Shown here piece after piece: positions 39,601 to 52,245 of a stretch of 64,000 nucleotides of DNA. How positions within the stretch are numbered: the stretch's first letter is position 1; each line of letters starts with the position of its first letter. The position numbers were made by a program, and so were the translations under genes. The stretch is from Bradysia coprophila (taxonomy: Eukaryota > Arthropoda > Insecta > Diptera > Sciaridae): contig NW_023503409.1 of NCBI RefSeq assembly GCF_014529535.1, positions 1,116,390 through 1,180,389 of the forward strand, read 5' to 3'. The notes beneath the pieces were generated by a model. The model made no database searches and was not told where the DNA came from. It saw only the letters and a list, made by a program, of their open reading frames with translations.

Positions 39601-40758
39601 ACAGGTCGAGAGTGAGTAGCCTGTAAAATGTTGACGATCCGGATGCTAACATAAATCGATGCACTTGGAAACGAATTGATCCAACGATTAGAACTAAATC
39701 TGTGTAACTCTGTGAATTCAACATGAACCGCATATCTACAGTGTGCGTTCCGGAAATGATGGTTACTTCTGGAGGTAGTGGCTTGGGAGGTCTAAAGGGT
39801 TCCTGCAAATCAGAACGTTTAGCGTAAATATTAAAAATGGTATCCATCCAAATCCAATAAAACATTTAGAGCTCACTTGAAGTAGGGGTCTCTGAACTCG
39901 TTTCAAATTGGTCATCCAAAATCGGGTCTGACGACGCGAGATTAGTGCAGCCCGTATCGCATTCTCAAACACCTCATTCACTCCATAGTAAGTGAAGACA
40001 CTCGTCTCATAATAGCCAATACCGAGTTCTTTGGCAACTGCTCTGGCTTCGTCCGGCATCACCAAATCACATTTCTTCGCCGCTCTAAAGCAAAGGTAAA
40101 CGAGGTTTAGCGAACCTAGACATTTCAATGAGAATAACGTTAAAGCACCTAACGAATTTGCTTCTGTCTCCAAAATACGATAAGTAAGTCTCATCTCTGT
40201 ACATGTACCTCAAGTCGTTTTTACAACCAACTAAAATTACCGGAACATCTGGGCAAAACTTTCGAATTTCCGGATACCACATCGCACGACAATTTCGTAG
40301 CGATACCGGATTGGCAATCGAAAAGCACAAAAGCACCACATCGGAACGTCCGTACGCGAATCGTCTATCTTTATCATGGTCACCGAAGGTATCCCAGAGT
40401 CGTAGTGAAACGTTCACATTATCAACGATCTCCCATGATCTTTCAAGTACCTGAAAAAGATGACCCTGCTGACCTCCACACACAATTTACACATCAATTT
40501 AATTCTTACATCTTTGTATATGCGATATTGATCGATGGCCCATACAGTCGGAACATGTGTTGCCAGTAATTGATCGAAAGATTGTACGTGTTTGTTGCAA
40601 GCTCTGTTTTTTACATGAAAAAAGAATTATTGAGTTTGAGGCAATAATTTTCCGAATAATCATTACTACCTTGCACATATTAATCGGGTTTTTCCAACAG
40701 CTGTATCACCAACAAGAACACATTTTACCAATTCCTGGTGTGGCTGTTCGTTGTCCAT
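36666..40758 (-). CDS. RhoBTB: RhoBTB atypical Rho GTPase with two BTB domains, complete
   Basis: Twelve exons read leftward: 40670-40758, 40510-40603, 40149-40450, 39877-40084, 39471-39802, 38673-38796, 38467-38613, 37886-37996, 37621-37791, 37315-37557, 36985-37249, 36666-36817. They sum to 2238 nt, 745 residues. N-terminal GTPase-like domain: P-loop [12 protein letters not shown], then [35 protein letters not shown] in place of the usual DTAGQE, and [15 protein letters not shown] proline-rich linker ([12 protein letters not shown]) leads to a split first BTB ([20 protein letters not shown], later [13 protein letters not shown]). The second BTB is [20 protein letters not shown] with [12 protein letters not shown] conserved tail follows ([18 protein letters not shown]). 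RhoBTB proteins are Cullin-3 adaptors; switch-region changes make some poor GTPases. The GTPase-domain exon order and the 745-residue size support a straight orthologue. Confidence 0.96.
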
Positions 40759-43700
40759 TCTGCCATTACCGTTTTATATCTGCAAACAAAACGGAATAAC
40801 ATAAAACCAAAAACTCTTGCTACAATGATACAACGTAATATTTGTGGACGATTGACATTTAAAGCTTTAAATGTCGATTCTAATAATCAAAATAATTTTC
40901 ACACGAGTCATTAAGTTATCGAACGTCTCTAAAATGGTATTTCGTTTAATACAGTAGTGAGGGGATGTATGTAGTGACAAAAAAAAAAATGAAAAAATAT
41001 GTTTAATGCCAGGGAAAATGGAAGGTTATTTGAAACGACCTGTCTGGGTCATCTTTTCATTGTTGTACCCAACCCACCGTGAAAAATTTCAATATACAAT
41101 GGCGTCGTCATCGACATATAGAAATGAATATCAAACGGTCTCAGGTGTACTCAATCCCATTTGCACAATTTTCATTTCGTCTGAAGAAGTCCATCAATTT
41201 CGCTATAATCTGTTCCACGTAAAAATTATTCGCGTCTCAAAAAATCTGACATCAATTCAATTTGTAGCGCATTCATATCACATAAAATTTATTTTAAATC
41301 CATTTCACTATTGACAAAATGCAGAGATGATATACTACAGACGCGATTCGTATTTGGCTATTAAAAATAACCTCAAACTACAATAATTTCATGAGGCAGG
41401 ATAATGTCTGATAAAATAGGAAAATTTCTGCGTTGATAATAATTAAACAATAATTAAAGAAATCAATGGAAAATTGTGTTAGTTGATGTAATATTGAAGT
41501 TACATTCAAACATGTCTTTTGAAATTATAACGCTTGTATGCTGTCTCAAGAATATTGTTTGCTTGCGGAAGATAAGAAATTAGAACACGAGCACGAGGAA
41601 TTATAATATGAAGATTGCAGAGAGGAAAAATTGGATAAGTCGACCTGACCTTAAATACTTATACAAAAAGTATGGCAGTAATTTGGGTTACCCTACTGAG
41701 AAGATAAAAAGCTGTTTGCTAATTCACAATGCTGTTTAACTGATCATATTGATTATTTTCATTAAAAAATTTCTTGTGGTAATCGCAAGAGAGCCCCTAT
41801 TATATCAGTCGGCTTTAAATGATAAGAAAACTCTTTGCAGACCTTTTATGGTTAGATGACCTCTAGCTTACAATATTTATCAATTGTCCCATAAATTTCG
41901 GTTGATTCTCAAAATTTGTCTATTCTTGTCTAAAGCGCGATAAACTCACTGAAAATCATAAAAATCATCAAACAAAATAAAGTCACAATTGTTTTGCTAT
42001 GTAACCAAGCACGTAACTATTTAATTAACAAAAGTGAAGTGTACTATATACACACCAGTGATTCCGTGCCCCGGGGTACTTTTCCAAATGCAAAATCATT
42101 TTTATCGAATTTCGTCTGTCACTTTGCAATTTCGATATTAGAATTTCGGTACTATCGAAAAGTGATTGGATAACTTATGATGCCTGAATATTAGACGGTT
42201 GTAGTCATGCCACACTAAATAAATTGAATTTTGATAGATTAATGATGAAGTTGTTACTTGGTAATACATAGACTCGCTGGTGGAAAACACTTGTGAGCAC
42301 GCGAGAAATGCTTGTAGGAAATTTGGGTGTACTCAAAAATGGTAATATGAAACTTTACCAGGTCGTAATTTTGAAAGGGCATTATCCAATCTTTCACAAA
42401 ATTAACCATTTTTGCTAAGTTCAAAGTTCTTTATATCTTCAAATAGTCGGAGTTAGTTGCTAAAAGTCTCCACACTACATTAGCGTAATAAAACCGGATA
42501 AATGAGGACATGGAATGTGCGAAAATTTTGCGATGTCAATAAACTGCAATCTCAGACAAATCATCGTAAAACGTTTTTTTAGCAGTAGTAGTGAGACCGT
42601 GTATCGAGTATAGCCAGTAAAAAAATTCAGTTATCGGAATCAGTGTACCACTAAAATACACATACAGAAGATGACAGAAAAAAGTCGGCAAATTATTAGC
42701 GGTGCGGGGTGGTATAATTCAATCGATTAAATTGACGTAGTTGCGTAGTTCTATTAATGTGGTTGAGTGTACTGTGTAGTGTATTATGTGAAACAAATAA
42801 TTGTAGACGGCACAAAAATAGCCAAAACCAAACGTGAAAGATTTTAATGTTTATAATTTTGGTGGATTTTGGTGGTGTGCTTTTAAAAGGAAGGAAGCAA
42901 CTTTTGCATGTAAAGTTTTTCAATAATTCTATAAATTTCGTGATTTGAAGTGTTCGCTCCACATCAGGAAATATTCATTGGTATTTGGTGGTGAATTAAC
43001 ATAATTTAAGTTCGACGCTCTCAGAAAAACTCGGTATATAAACGAAAAGTTTAATTCGCACGATTGGGACTTTTTAACACGTTATCACAAATTATTTAAA
43101 TGAAAATGAATGGTCTCTTTTTGATTTTCTCCATTTTCCGGTTGACAAATAAAAAACTTTGTTTTTCTGGATGTTTCGTTTGTCGTCAGGAAAATTTGAG
43201 GAAAACCAAAAACCCTCATTCGATGTTTCCACTGTCAAGGAATACGGAACCTATTGTTAAATGATAATTATGGGCATATAATGAATGGCTTTTACCAAAA
43301 TCTTCGTGAAATCAAATCACTTACGTTCAGGGTCTAATATTGAGTTATATTTCCCTAATTTTCCCCCAAACATTTTGTATAATTCTCAATATTAGGTCCT
43401 GTTTATGTTCCTGAAATTTCTTGAATTAGTAGTAAAAGGTCCTGTTTTTTCTCAAATTGCACTTTTCTGACAAATTTTGTTAAAAATGAAATATACTTTA
43501 AGCTAAACAAAAACATCTTCATTGTTTTGCGTTTTATTTTTATATTCGTTATCAATTCCCAAACAAGCTCGTGACACAAAATTTAATTCAGCCATAAATT
43601 AATTTTATTTTTTATATTGTTTTCACATGTGACAAGATTTAAAAAAAATACAATTTAAACAATATACGGTACGATTAGTCGTGACCAGACGCAAATATAT

Positions 43701-46700
43701 TAAATGTCTGTTTGTAAATGTATTTCCTTATACGGCAACTAAATCTTCAACATTACTATACCAGTCTTAAAGCTTAAACAGGAAAATCATCGACAATTAA
43801 ACAAAAATTAATAGATGCAACGAATGACAAATAGCTGGTTCTGAAACATTTATATGATTTTCTGTATCTTACAAGGAAAATGTTAAATGCACACGCGAAA
43901 TATCCCCAACACATTACTGCTTTCCTTAAAAAAATTCATAAGCCATCTAATCCATTAGCAGCAACGAAACAAAATGACGTGAAGCAAAGTTTTGATCTGG
44001 GTTCATGTGAAATTTGTTCTTATTTTTGAAAGTAAATCAAAATTGTTCTCCTATTATGTATTAGCATTTGATCTCTACAAAAGTTTAATATGTGGCATTA
44101 ACCTGCGGTTATAATTAGACTTTGAAAATTAATTTTCGTTGTTACGCACAACCACTAAATTGAAAGCAAGTGTACACTCACAGTCATCATAAGCTCTTTT
44201 TTTAATTGATCAATTTGTGTCATTTAAAGTAACGTTTGAAAGAAAATATTAGTAAATACGGCGGAGTGTCATTGTATATGTAAATGAATATTCAACATTG
44301 TCTTACCGATAATAAATAACATGACTGTAAACAAACATCGAATAGCTACACAAGCGGAGTCGTTTTGCAAAACTATTTTCTACCGAAAAAATTGGAAAAT
44401 TTCTCTTTTTCAGCCAACATTACTGCTTTATCAGCAATTTTTCAAATTCTTTCCAATTAATTACAAAACTGTGACGATATTTTACTTGATAGTTCAATAT
44501 ATTTATGTGTACTATCATTGCGTAAGTATAACTACTGATGGAGAGGTAAGACTTACGTATCAATTCGGCTAACGGCTTTCGCAATTGTATATACTATGCA
44601 TAGCGCTTATTTATTTCAAACGATAGGTAAATATAAGACAAACATCTCATCGCAATGTGTTCAACGCAATTAACACAAATTAAACGCGTCAATCAAATTA
44701 ATATTTTTAGAATTTATATTGTCTATTAGTGGAAAAATCCGTATTGAGGTGAATTTATTCGAAATGTCTTAAGTCTATTTTATGTTACATTGTAACTAAT
44801 TAAATTCTTTACAGACAAACTATTGAATTGACAATTACGATTCATGAGAATTGCGACTGTCGATTAAATTTACAAAACCAAAGATTTAAATAATAGATTG
44901 GTTTGTGACCGTTTAACCAACTGCCACAAGTAATACCTATACACCTACACCTATAGCGAAAAAAAAAATTGATCTTCAATAAATCCCCAATTCAATTTTT
45001 AAGTTTACACAAAATTTCCGAATCAGGGCCAAATGCAAATGCATCATGCCATAAAGCATCATAAAGTCATTGTAATCAAACCAACAAAGCGTGAACGTTA
45101 AGATGAAGTCAGTTCAGTTTTTTTGGAAACAAAAATCGAGTGAATAGGAGTATTTTCCGGGAAAATCTTCTCCGTGCTTACTGTGTGTTTTGTTGACGAT
45201 CTCGGTTCGTATCGGAAATTTCACATGTAGTACGCAATAGTCTCAATGAAACGAGGCTGTTTACCGTACAACAAAACACCACCAGTTCATAAATTAACAC
45301 ATGAAACTAGTTAATGTAACGTGATCGAAAAGGAGTGATAACTCAATTTGAAATTTTCAGGCCCTTTGGCTAAAAACGTAAACGATAAAGGCAAAAGAAA
45401 CTTTACTTTTCTGCGCATATTGTAAAATGAATGGACCAAAACTGCAAACTAAAAAACATGCGAAAACTAGTTATTTGTTGCATTTACATTATCATTCTCG
45501 AGACAATGACGAACTTAATTCTAGCAGAGAATATTGACTACTTATACGAAATGTTCTCTATTATTTCCAAACGGATTCCCGCTCATGTTGAGCATTTTGT
45601 AAGAAAAAAATAATTTCACAAACAGTATCCTCTGCTACAATTCTCGTTTTTTGTTTTGTTTATTGAATAAAATAAAACGGAAATTGAGACGGAAGCTAGG
45701 GTCAATACCTTCACTGATTATCTTAAACAAATATTTATGTCTCAAAGAGTGCACTAAAAGTAAGCACAAAATTCTGTTCGAATGATATGATTTCATCTAA
45801 ACGGTATTGAGTACCTAGACAGGCAATAAAAATATTCGCACAAAAAACCTCGACAAAAACAATTATTTTAATCGTGTTTTTTATCGTTTCACTATGATGG
45901 TAATAAACACAAAGATAAAATTAAAAAAAAAAACTGCGTCTCTTGTAACTTATACGACGTACAATTTGTAAACACAGCGTACGAAAAATTACAAATTATA
46001 CCACTAACCAGTTGATATTAATAAATGTCTTTACAACAAAGGAAACATACAAGATATTCTTGGGTGTGTAAAACACTTGATTGGTTGTCGTGGTTGCTGG
46101 TATAATCTGGATTTGATAAAATTCATAACACACAAAAAAATTGAAAAGACGAACATTGTTATAAATAAACTTTTAAAACAAATTATCAATTTATTGTGTT
46201 ACCGTTTTTTTTTTATATGAAACCGAACGGAATCGAGCTTACAGTTTTGAATGCTTTTACTCTTTGGACGGAGACACGGGTGAACGAACGAACTGTAATG
46301 CAAGGTATAATTTGGTTGCACAGTGAATGAGAAAATGCAATACAAATAAAATCCGATCGAGAAATGTTCTGGTTATACTTTTTTTTCTGTTGAAACATTC
46401 TGTCCGATATAATGGGGAAAAAGATACAGCGCATATTCGCAAAAGAACCTATGTTATTTACTAACATCAAATAATTTTTTTTTACCACTTATTTCGGATA
46501 GATTTTCGTGTTTATCTATTCAATTTGTACATCCCAAATCGTATAGCCAGCTCGTCGATGTTAAATTGGTTAACAATTAAATTTAGTGAACTAACTTAGA
46601 ATTCGTGTCGTCTGAAAAAATATCAGCATTTTGAGCACATTTAACACTTTTTTTTGTGGTATGTCGGCAATTTTTCACATTGGTTCTTATATGGATCACA

Positions 46701-47309
46701 GAATTCGTGAAAATTACTGCTAAAATGATGTATCAATAAAAGTTTTTTTTCGTCTTTTTTCGTTGATAAATAAAAGATCCATTCAAATGTAAACATAAAT
46801 TCATTAATACATAAGATGACACACGTGATATTTGTCTCAAAATTTAAATAGCAAAATAATCGAACTGAAACAACTTTTTTTGTAAATCGATTTTCTGTCC
46901 AACTATCTAAAAATAGACCGACAGAACAGACTACATTATTCAGTTTTACTCTTATTTTAAGTCAAAAACCGCTATGTAATCACCACTTACAATATGTGTT
47001 TTATATCAATGACACTGCTGTGAACTTGTTTTAATTGAACAACACTGGATTAATTATTGGCAACGACATTATCTCCAAGAAATTTTCTTATTTAAAAACT
47101 CGCAATTTCCGTATGACTGCAACGGAATTTCATACATTTATGAGGAGAGATAAGACGTTAGCTGTCACACTAGCGCAACTCATTTTCTTCAGGGTTGGGT
47201 AGAACATCTGTGAAGGTGTGAGCGGTATTTAAACAGGATGAGGTGCAGAAAGAGCGGTATTTTCAAAAGAAAATCTCTTAAGAATACCTAACGAAATTAC
47301 TGAGAATAG
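40759..47309. other. 6.5 kb AT-rich region without recognised genes
   Basis: The right side of RhoBTB (its 5' UTR and promoter) up to the retroelement. Short open frames on either strand (for example 41006, 42696, 45431, 46213) have no domain, no acceptor or donor support, and chance-like composition. Near 47210-47260 the word GAGCGGTATTT occurs twice, 43 bp apart. Confidence 0.5.
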
Positions 47310-49787
47310 ATTATCCTGGAGAAAATCACAAATGTGAACGATTACTTAGCATTCCTTCTACAAGATACAAAGTCTAGAGAAAAAAAACTTTGTTCACAGA
47401 ACGAACAAGTTATCAAGACAGTCAACCAAAAGCTTGGCGAAGGCGATTTCAGTGGCGCCATGAGAGTTTTATGTTCCAAAGAAATGATAGCAGAGATAAA
47501 CGATGAAACGCTGTCAAAATTACAATCAAAACATCCATTGGATACATTGCCAGTCATAGACAAACATACACCCGAAGAAATTTTGCCAATAACTTCAAGT
47601 GAAACAATCTCGAAGAGCATTTCCAGTTTCCCGATAAGCTCATCAGGTGGTATTGATGGTCTGAGACCTCGCCACATTAAAGATTTAACGTCATTCACTT
47701 GTGGCGATGCAGCTGAGAAACTGAGAAAATCAATAGCCAAACTGTCTGACTTGGTGAAGAACGGAAAAATAGATCAGAATGTTGTTCGAATAGTCTACAG
47801 TGGACGATTAGTCGCTTTCATAAAAGACAATGGCGATATAAGACCGATTGCGGTTGGAACTTTTTGGCGTAGACTGGCCGGAAAAGTAGAATGCGGTGAC
47901 ATTATTGATCAGCTTTCTGAAAAAATAAAACCATTCCAACTTGGTTTCGGTGCTAAAGGAGGTGCAGAAGCAATAATACACGCTGTCCGATCATTTATTT
48001 CCAATTCATACGATGAACCAATGATACTCCTGAAATACGATTTCTCAAACGCCTTCAATGAACTTAAACGACAATACCTACTGGACGAAACGAAGAACAT
48101 TTGTCCGAGCCTATATCCGATGATGAGACAAGCTTACGGCAGCTTCACTAACTTATACTTCAACCATCAAGTAATTTTATCCAGAAGAGGGGTCCATCAA
48201 GGAGATCCATTAGGTCCAGCGGGTTTTTGTATCGGAATATCAAAGCTAGTCCACTCATTGTCATCCCGTTTAAATGCATGGTATCTCGATGATGGAACAA
48301 CTGGAGACAACTTTAAAAATACCATGGAAGATGTAAAACGTATCAAAGACTTCCGAGAGGTTTCAGGACTGACACTTAATCCATCGAAGTGCGAAGTACA
48401 TTTCATAAACGCAACCAAAGAACAGAAAGATGCCATGTACGCTGCTATATCGGAAGAATTACCCGGCATTCGTCTGATGGAAGAAGTTGATCTTCTCGGA
48501 TCGCCAATACATAATTCATTAATTCCAAATTTCATTAAACAGAAAAAAGACATTGTACAATCGATGTGCGAAAGACTGAAACTCCTAGATGTCCACCCCG
48601 CATTGTGCCTGTTCCGATATTGCATGTCATCGCCGAAATTCATCTATCTGTTACGAACTTGTCCAACTTTCATGTTTCAAAATCTTCTGGAAGAAGTTGA
48701 TGAACTTTTTCGACAAACATTGGAAAATACTTGCAACATTAAAATGACCCCGAAAGTTTGGAGACAAACAACGTTACCTTATTCGTTGGCTGGAATTGGC
48801 ATAAGAAAACTTGAAGATTTGGCGATTCCCACATATCTTTCTTCAATTTTTCAATCAAAAAATTTATCAAATGTTTTATTAGGTCAACTGAATTTGGACA
48901 TTGTTGACACCGAAATCAAAAAATTGATCGATGATCTGCCGTCCAGCCTGGTACCAGACACAGAAGCAAAACGTGAAAACCAAACAAATTGGGATTACCC
49001 GAATATGAAATTAATTTTCGAAACATTGTTGAGCAATGCTGACCAAACAGATAGAGCGCGCTTACTTGCATCATCCAAAAACGAATCGTGAAAGTGGTTG
49101 CAAGTGATACCGTCGTCTGAGTTGGGCCTACTTTTGAACAACAATACAGCTCGAATTGCGATTGCCATACGTTTGGGAGGGAAAGTATGCGAAAAACACA
49201 CTTGCCGATGTGGAAAAACTGTCGAAGAAAACGGCCACCACGGTTTATCATGCATTAGGAGCGCTGGCAGAATTCCGAGACATGTAGGATTCAATAAAAT
49301 AACCTTGAATGCCTTATCTAAAATCGATTTCCCGAGCATGCTAGAACCGCCTGGAATAAGCAGATCGGACGGAAAGCGCGTTGACGGTGTAACCATCACT
49401 CCATGGGAACGAGGAAAATCTTTGATTTGGGATGCTACAGTTAGCGACACCGTTGCTCCATCATACCTGGCCCAATCAGCGAAAATCGCTGGCTCTGTCG
49501 CAGATCAATCAGAACGTCATAAACATAATCACTACATGGCATTGAAACGTGACTACATATTCACTCCTATCGCTTTCGAAACGTTCGGGCCAATGGGAGA
49601 GGACACTAAGAAATTCATAAATAAAATCGGAAAACTGTTGCAACAAAAAACTGGAGAAAAGCGCTCGACAAATTTCTTGATACAACAATATTCAATAGAA
49701 ATTCAGAGAGGAAACTGTGCATCAATTTTGAAAACGTTTGAAAATGACGATGCTAATGCCGTTTCAAACATATTTGATTTGTTATAA
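47310..49787 (+). pseudogene. Non-LTR-type reverse transcriptase with C-terminal zinc-knuckle/endonuclease-like region, one in-frame stop
   Basis: A single frame about 825 codons long, interrupted by one TGA at 49089-49091; the protein homology continues in the same frame right after it. The RT domain shows GGIDGLRPRHIKD, the RPIAVGTFWRRLAGK segment, catalytic motif A (LLKYDFSNAFNEL, about 48029), motif B (RGVHQGDPLGP) and motif C YLDD at 48282-48293, where most non-LTR RTs have YADD. Behind the stop come a CRCG...GHHGLSC cysteine/histidine knuckle (about 49200-49250), then SDGKRVDGVT and LIWDATV. That order resembles restriction-like endonuclease domains of site-specific retroelements; I infer this, it is not proven. 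No in-frame ATG precedes about 47460 and an upstream stop lies at 47307, so the 5' end is probably lost. No poly(A) tail or target duplication is clear. Confidence 0.85.
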
Positions 49788-49877
49788 ATCTAAAAACTAA
49801 TTAGAATAATTTCTTTATAAAAAATTTACTATTTATAGATTGTGGAAATTGTTATCGTCACTACCGCAAATATCAGC

Positions 49878-49994
49878 GGACTTTACTTAAATAGTCGTGG
49901 AATACCTCCAAATAAATTTCTAAAAATCTAGAATTAAGTTTTGGACTTTTAGAAATTTATTTGGAGGCATTCCTCGACTATTTAAGTAAAGTCC
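49878..49994. repeat. 117 bp foldback palindrome with GGACTTTACTTAAATAGTC arms
   Basis: The arms of about 47 bp are near-perfect complements (GGACTTTACTTAAATAGTC... and ...GACTATTTAAGTAAAGTCC) around a 20-bp loop. It sits about 90 bp after the retroelement ORF. Probably a small MITE. Confidence 0.75.
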
Positions 49995-50039
49995 AGGGTG
50001 CCGAAAGTAGGCAAGCCGCAATTAAGGTAACTTATCTGG

Positions 50040-50215
50040 GTCCGTGCTATCAAAAAATGATCTTGGTTCGCTTATGGGAATTTACATGCAAAAAATTTGA
50101 TAGCACGAAGTTTGATTAGATGTATCTAGTTTCGTGCTATGACTTTTGTATGGTAGCACGAAGTAAGATTCATACAAAAGCACGAACCGCGATCAGCATA
50201 GCACGAAGCTGCATC
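50040..50215. repeat. Cluster of TAGCACGAAG words in both orientations
   Basis: The word (A)TAGCACGAAG occurs at about 50110, 50154 and 50200, and inverted (TTCGTGCTA, CCGTGCTAT, AAGCACGAAC) at about 50042, 50131 and 50178. Partial inverted pairs (ACTTTTGTATGG and CATACAAAAG) suggest nested hairpins. Degenerate tandem or foldback DNA of unknown type. Confidence 0.5.
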
Positions 50216-50447
50216 ACCAATAAAATATAAGTTGCTCTTAATTATTAAATCTTTTTCATGAAATTATTGATTTAATCGTTAATTAATTAAACATACTTCA
50301 AGTTGACACTCAGTCTAAGCCAATTCCAACAACACTTTCCACGTTATCAATGCTCAAACTCAAAATGTTGTGAAATAGCACGATAAATTACCTTAATTTC
50401 AATGTGTCAAGCACTAGAACATAATTTTCAAGATGCAACTCTAAAAT

Positions 50448-50613
50448 GCAATGAAAGTATACTCTATAGGTATGGTCTAATGTCAAAATTTGTATGGAGC
50501 GGAGAAAATAGCGATTTCATACAAAGAAACTCACCTCTCAATGATTTTCATTGAAAGGTGAGTTTGTATGAAATCGCTATTTACTCCGGTTTGCATGGAC
50601 CATTGTTTACTGC
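50448..50613. mobile_element. Foldback element copy 1, GCAATGAAAGTA...GGTATGG outer end, unique core
   Basis: The left outer end (GCAATGAAAGTAT, then TAGGTATGGTC) matches the outer end of the element at 60339. The right outer end is eroded (GGACCATTGTTTACTGCA). Inside lies an 87 bp near-perfect palindrome (50501-50587; arms GGAGAAAATAGCGATTTCAT and its complement, plus a shared CTCACCT stretch). Its core has no similarity to the core of the other copy. Confidence 0.65.
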
Positions 50614-51046
50614 AACCTGTCGACGAATTTTATCGCTCATTTTGATAGCGATTGCCACTCATTTCTTTGCTAATTTCTTGGCAATGTTAAAAGTAACATT
50701 GGTGACCATAATAAAATAGATAAAATGACTAGTTATTTTGCCATAAGTCGGCTCAATGTTGCCGACTCTTAGTTCAAACGTCGAAGTTGACAGTGGTGTA
50801 CTTCAAAAAATAATTTATTGAACTTCAGTGCGTTGACTCACACATTCAACATAACGACAGCGAGAAGGAAACATTCAAAACTAACCAATTACATATTTTA
50901 ATCGTGTTAGCATTGATTTCAGAACGAAATTGGCTTCTGCATCAAAATAATTAAACCTTGCGATTAAATCACGAAAAAGAATTGTTCAAATGAATAAAAA
51001 CAGGTATAACTACTGACCATTTGCGTGATTTCATTTTTCTTACTGA
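50614..51046. other. Spacer upstream of transposase fragment
   Basis: No ORF or repeat. It could contain the promoter or an upstream exon of the transposase-derived ORF at 51047. Confidence 0.45.
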
Positions 51047-51553
51047 ATTCGTTACAGAGACGATTCAAATATTTCTTCGAAAACCTCAGCTGGGTCTTCA
51101 GTTGGTGGCGTGAAGCATGTTGCAACCAAAAGCGAGAACGCATTACACGAGAACAACACTGACCGGTCTGTAATTGGAGACGCAAACTTTTTAAAGGGAA
51201 GACGTATTGCTGATCCTGTATACATGATCAGAGAAATCCAAAAACTTGATGCGCACTCCAAGCCCTCTGGTCGATGTGATTTTAATAACATGAAGTGCTA
51301 TAAGGAAATACGACGAGGATTGGCCAGCCATTTTTTCTTTAAGTGCGATGTATGTGGCTATGAAAAAGCTGTACCATCAAATCCACCTGGTAAGCAGAAC
51401 ATAAATACGGCAGCTGTTGCCGCAACCAACAAGATCGGAATTGGATTTCAGGAAGCTGAAACACTTTTCTCTCATCTTGAAGTTCCGTACCTCAGTGCTT
51501 CTGAATACGCTAAACAACAAGAAAAATTGAAACGAAAAGAAAACGGGAAGTGA
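51047..51553 (+). CDS. N-terminal fragment of a Mutator-like transposase, possibly expressed
   Basis: The open frame runs from after a TGA at 51044 to a TGA at 51551. A splice acceptor (GTTACAG) lies at 51051-51057, giving an exon from 51058. Recognisable: GRRIADPVYMIREIQKL, CDFNNMKCYKEIRRGLASHF, the FFKCDVCGYE knuckle, AVAATNKIGIGFQEAETLF and LEVPYLSASEYAKQQ. These match the N-terminal domain of animal Mutator-like transposases (domain assignment from memory of the family). The catalytic DDE portion is absent: the protein stops about where the family normally continues. AATAAA follows at 51625. Either a truncated relic or a short transposase-derived gene; no ATG is visible in this exon near the start, so an upstream exon would be needed. 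Confidence 0.62.
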   Translation: MRYRDDSNISSKTSAGSSVGGVKHVATKSENALHENNTDRSVIGDANFLKGRRIADPVYMIREIQKLDAHSKPSGRCDFNNMKCYKEIRRGLASHFFFKCDVCGYEKAVPSNPPGKQNINTAAVAATNKIGIGFQEAETLFSHLEVPYLSASEYAKQQEKLKRKENGK

Positions 51554-51917
51554 CAGTTTCTTCGAATTTGAAATTATATTTTTTGGTCACGTGGTTCCTA
51601 TGCTTTGTAAATCCCTGGTCAACAAATAAAATATAATTTCTTTAATTGTTGAAACTATTCAGGCTTTTTACTAGACCGGCGGCTTTTGTTTCACTCGAAA
51701 ATGTAGAGAATATAATTTAAGAGCTGTATAAATACGGTTAGGAGGACATAGTTTCTTATATTTTTACAATCGAACTGTCTGCTTACACTACGATTGATTG
51801 AAAAGTGAAAGTATGAAAAACGTTAAATGTAACCATTCTTCCTTATATGCAATATTTATAAGATGAATAATTCTCAACCAATGTCTGAATCATTTTCAAT
51901 GGCTGTTTTCATGCCTT

Positions 51918-52245
51918 GGGCAAAAAATTACGAACTTTTTCTCGTAATTTAGGCCCTCACCATGAAGAGTTGTGTACGCATCTGTTGCGACGGAATACTT
52001 CAGGCACTTTCGTTTGTCGCCCTCTCTTCGTCCACAACAGATACGTAAAAAACTTTTTCATGCTTCGGGCCGAAAATGAGGGCAATTTTTCGCATTTTCT
52101 CGGGTTTCCGGCCCTCTGCATGAAAACTTACATGTGCACCTGTTTGGGACGGTTGATTTAAGGCACTTTCGCTTGTAAGCCTCACTTCGTTCGGCCTGCA
52201 ATCCGCGAAATTGCCTAAAATCAATCGTCCAAAACAGGTACACAA
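51918..52245. repeat. Pair of degenerate inverted repeats with GCACTTTCG words
   Basis: 52133-52245 is a clear inverted repeat: GTGCACCTGTTTGGGACGGT on the left, and its approximate complement ending in CAGGTACAC on the right. A sister inverted repeat at about 51978-52048 uses similar words (CATCTGTTGCGACGG, AGGCACTTTCG). Both enclose GC-rich text (CGGGTTTCCGGCCCTC) unlike the AT-rich surroundings. A nonautonomous transposon family. Confidence 0.55.

Noticed and set aside
45431-45613. Small ORF with a hydrophobic N-terminal stretch resembling a signal peptide
   Set aside because: 60 residues, AT-biased composition, no splice or promoter support and no homology recognised; hydrophobic runs are common by chance in AT-rich DNA.
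49089-49091. TGA as a selenocysteine codon
   Set aside because: A selenoprotein RT is not known, no SECIS-like hairpin was noticed, and a nonsense mutation is the simpler reading; readthrough cannot be excluded.
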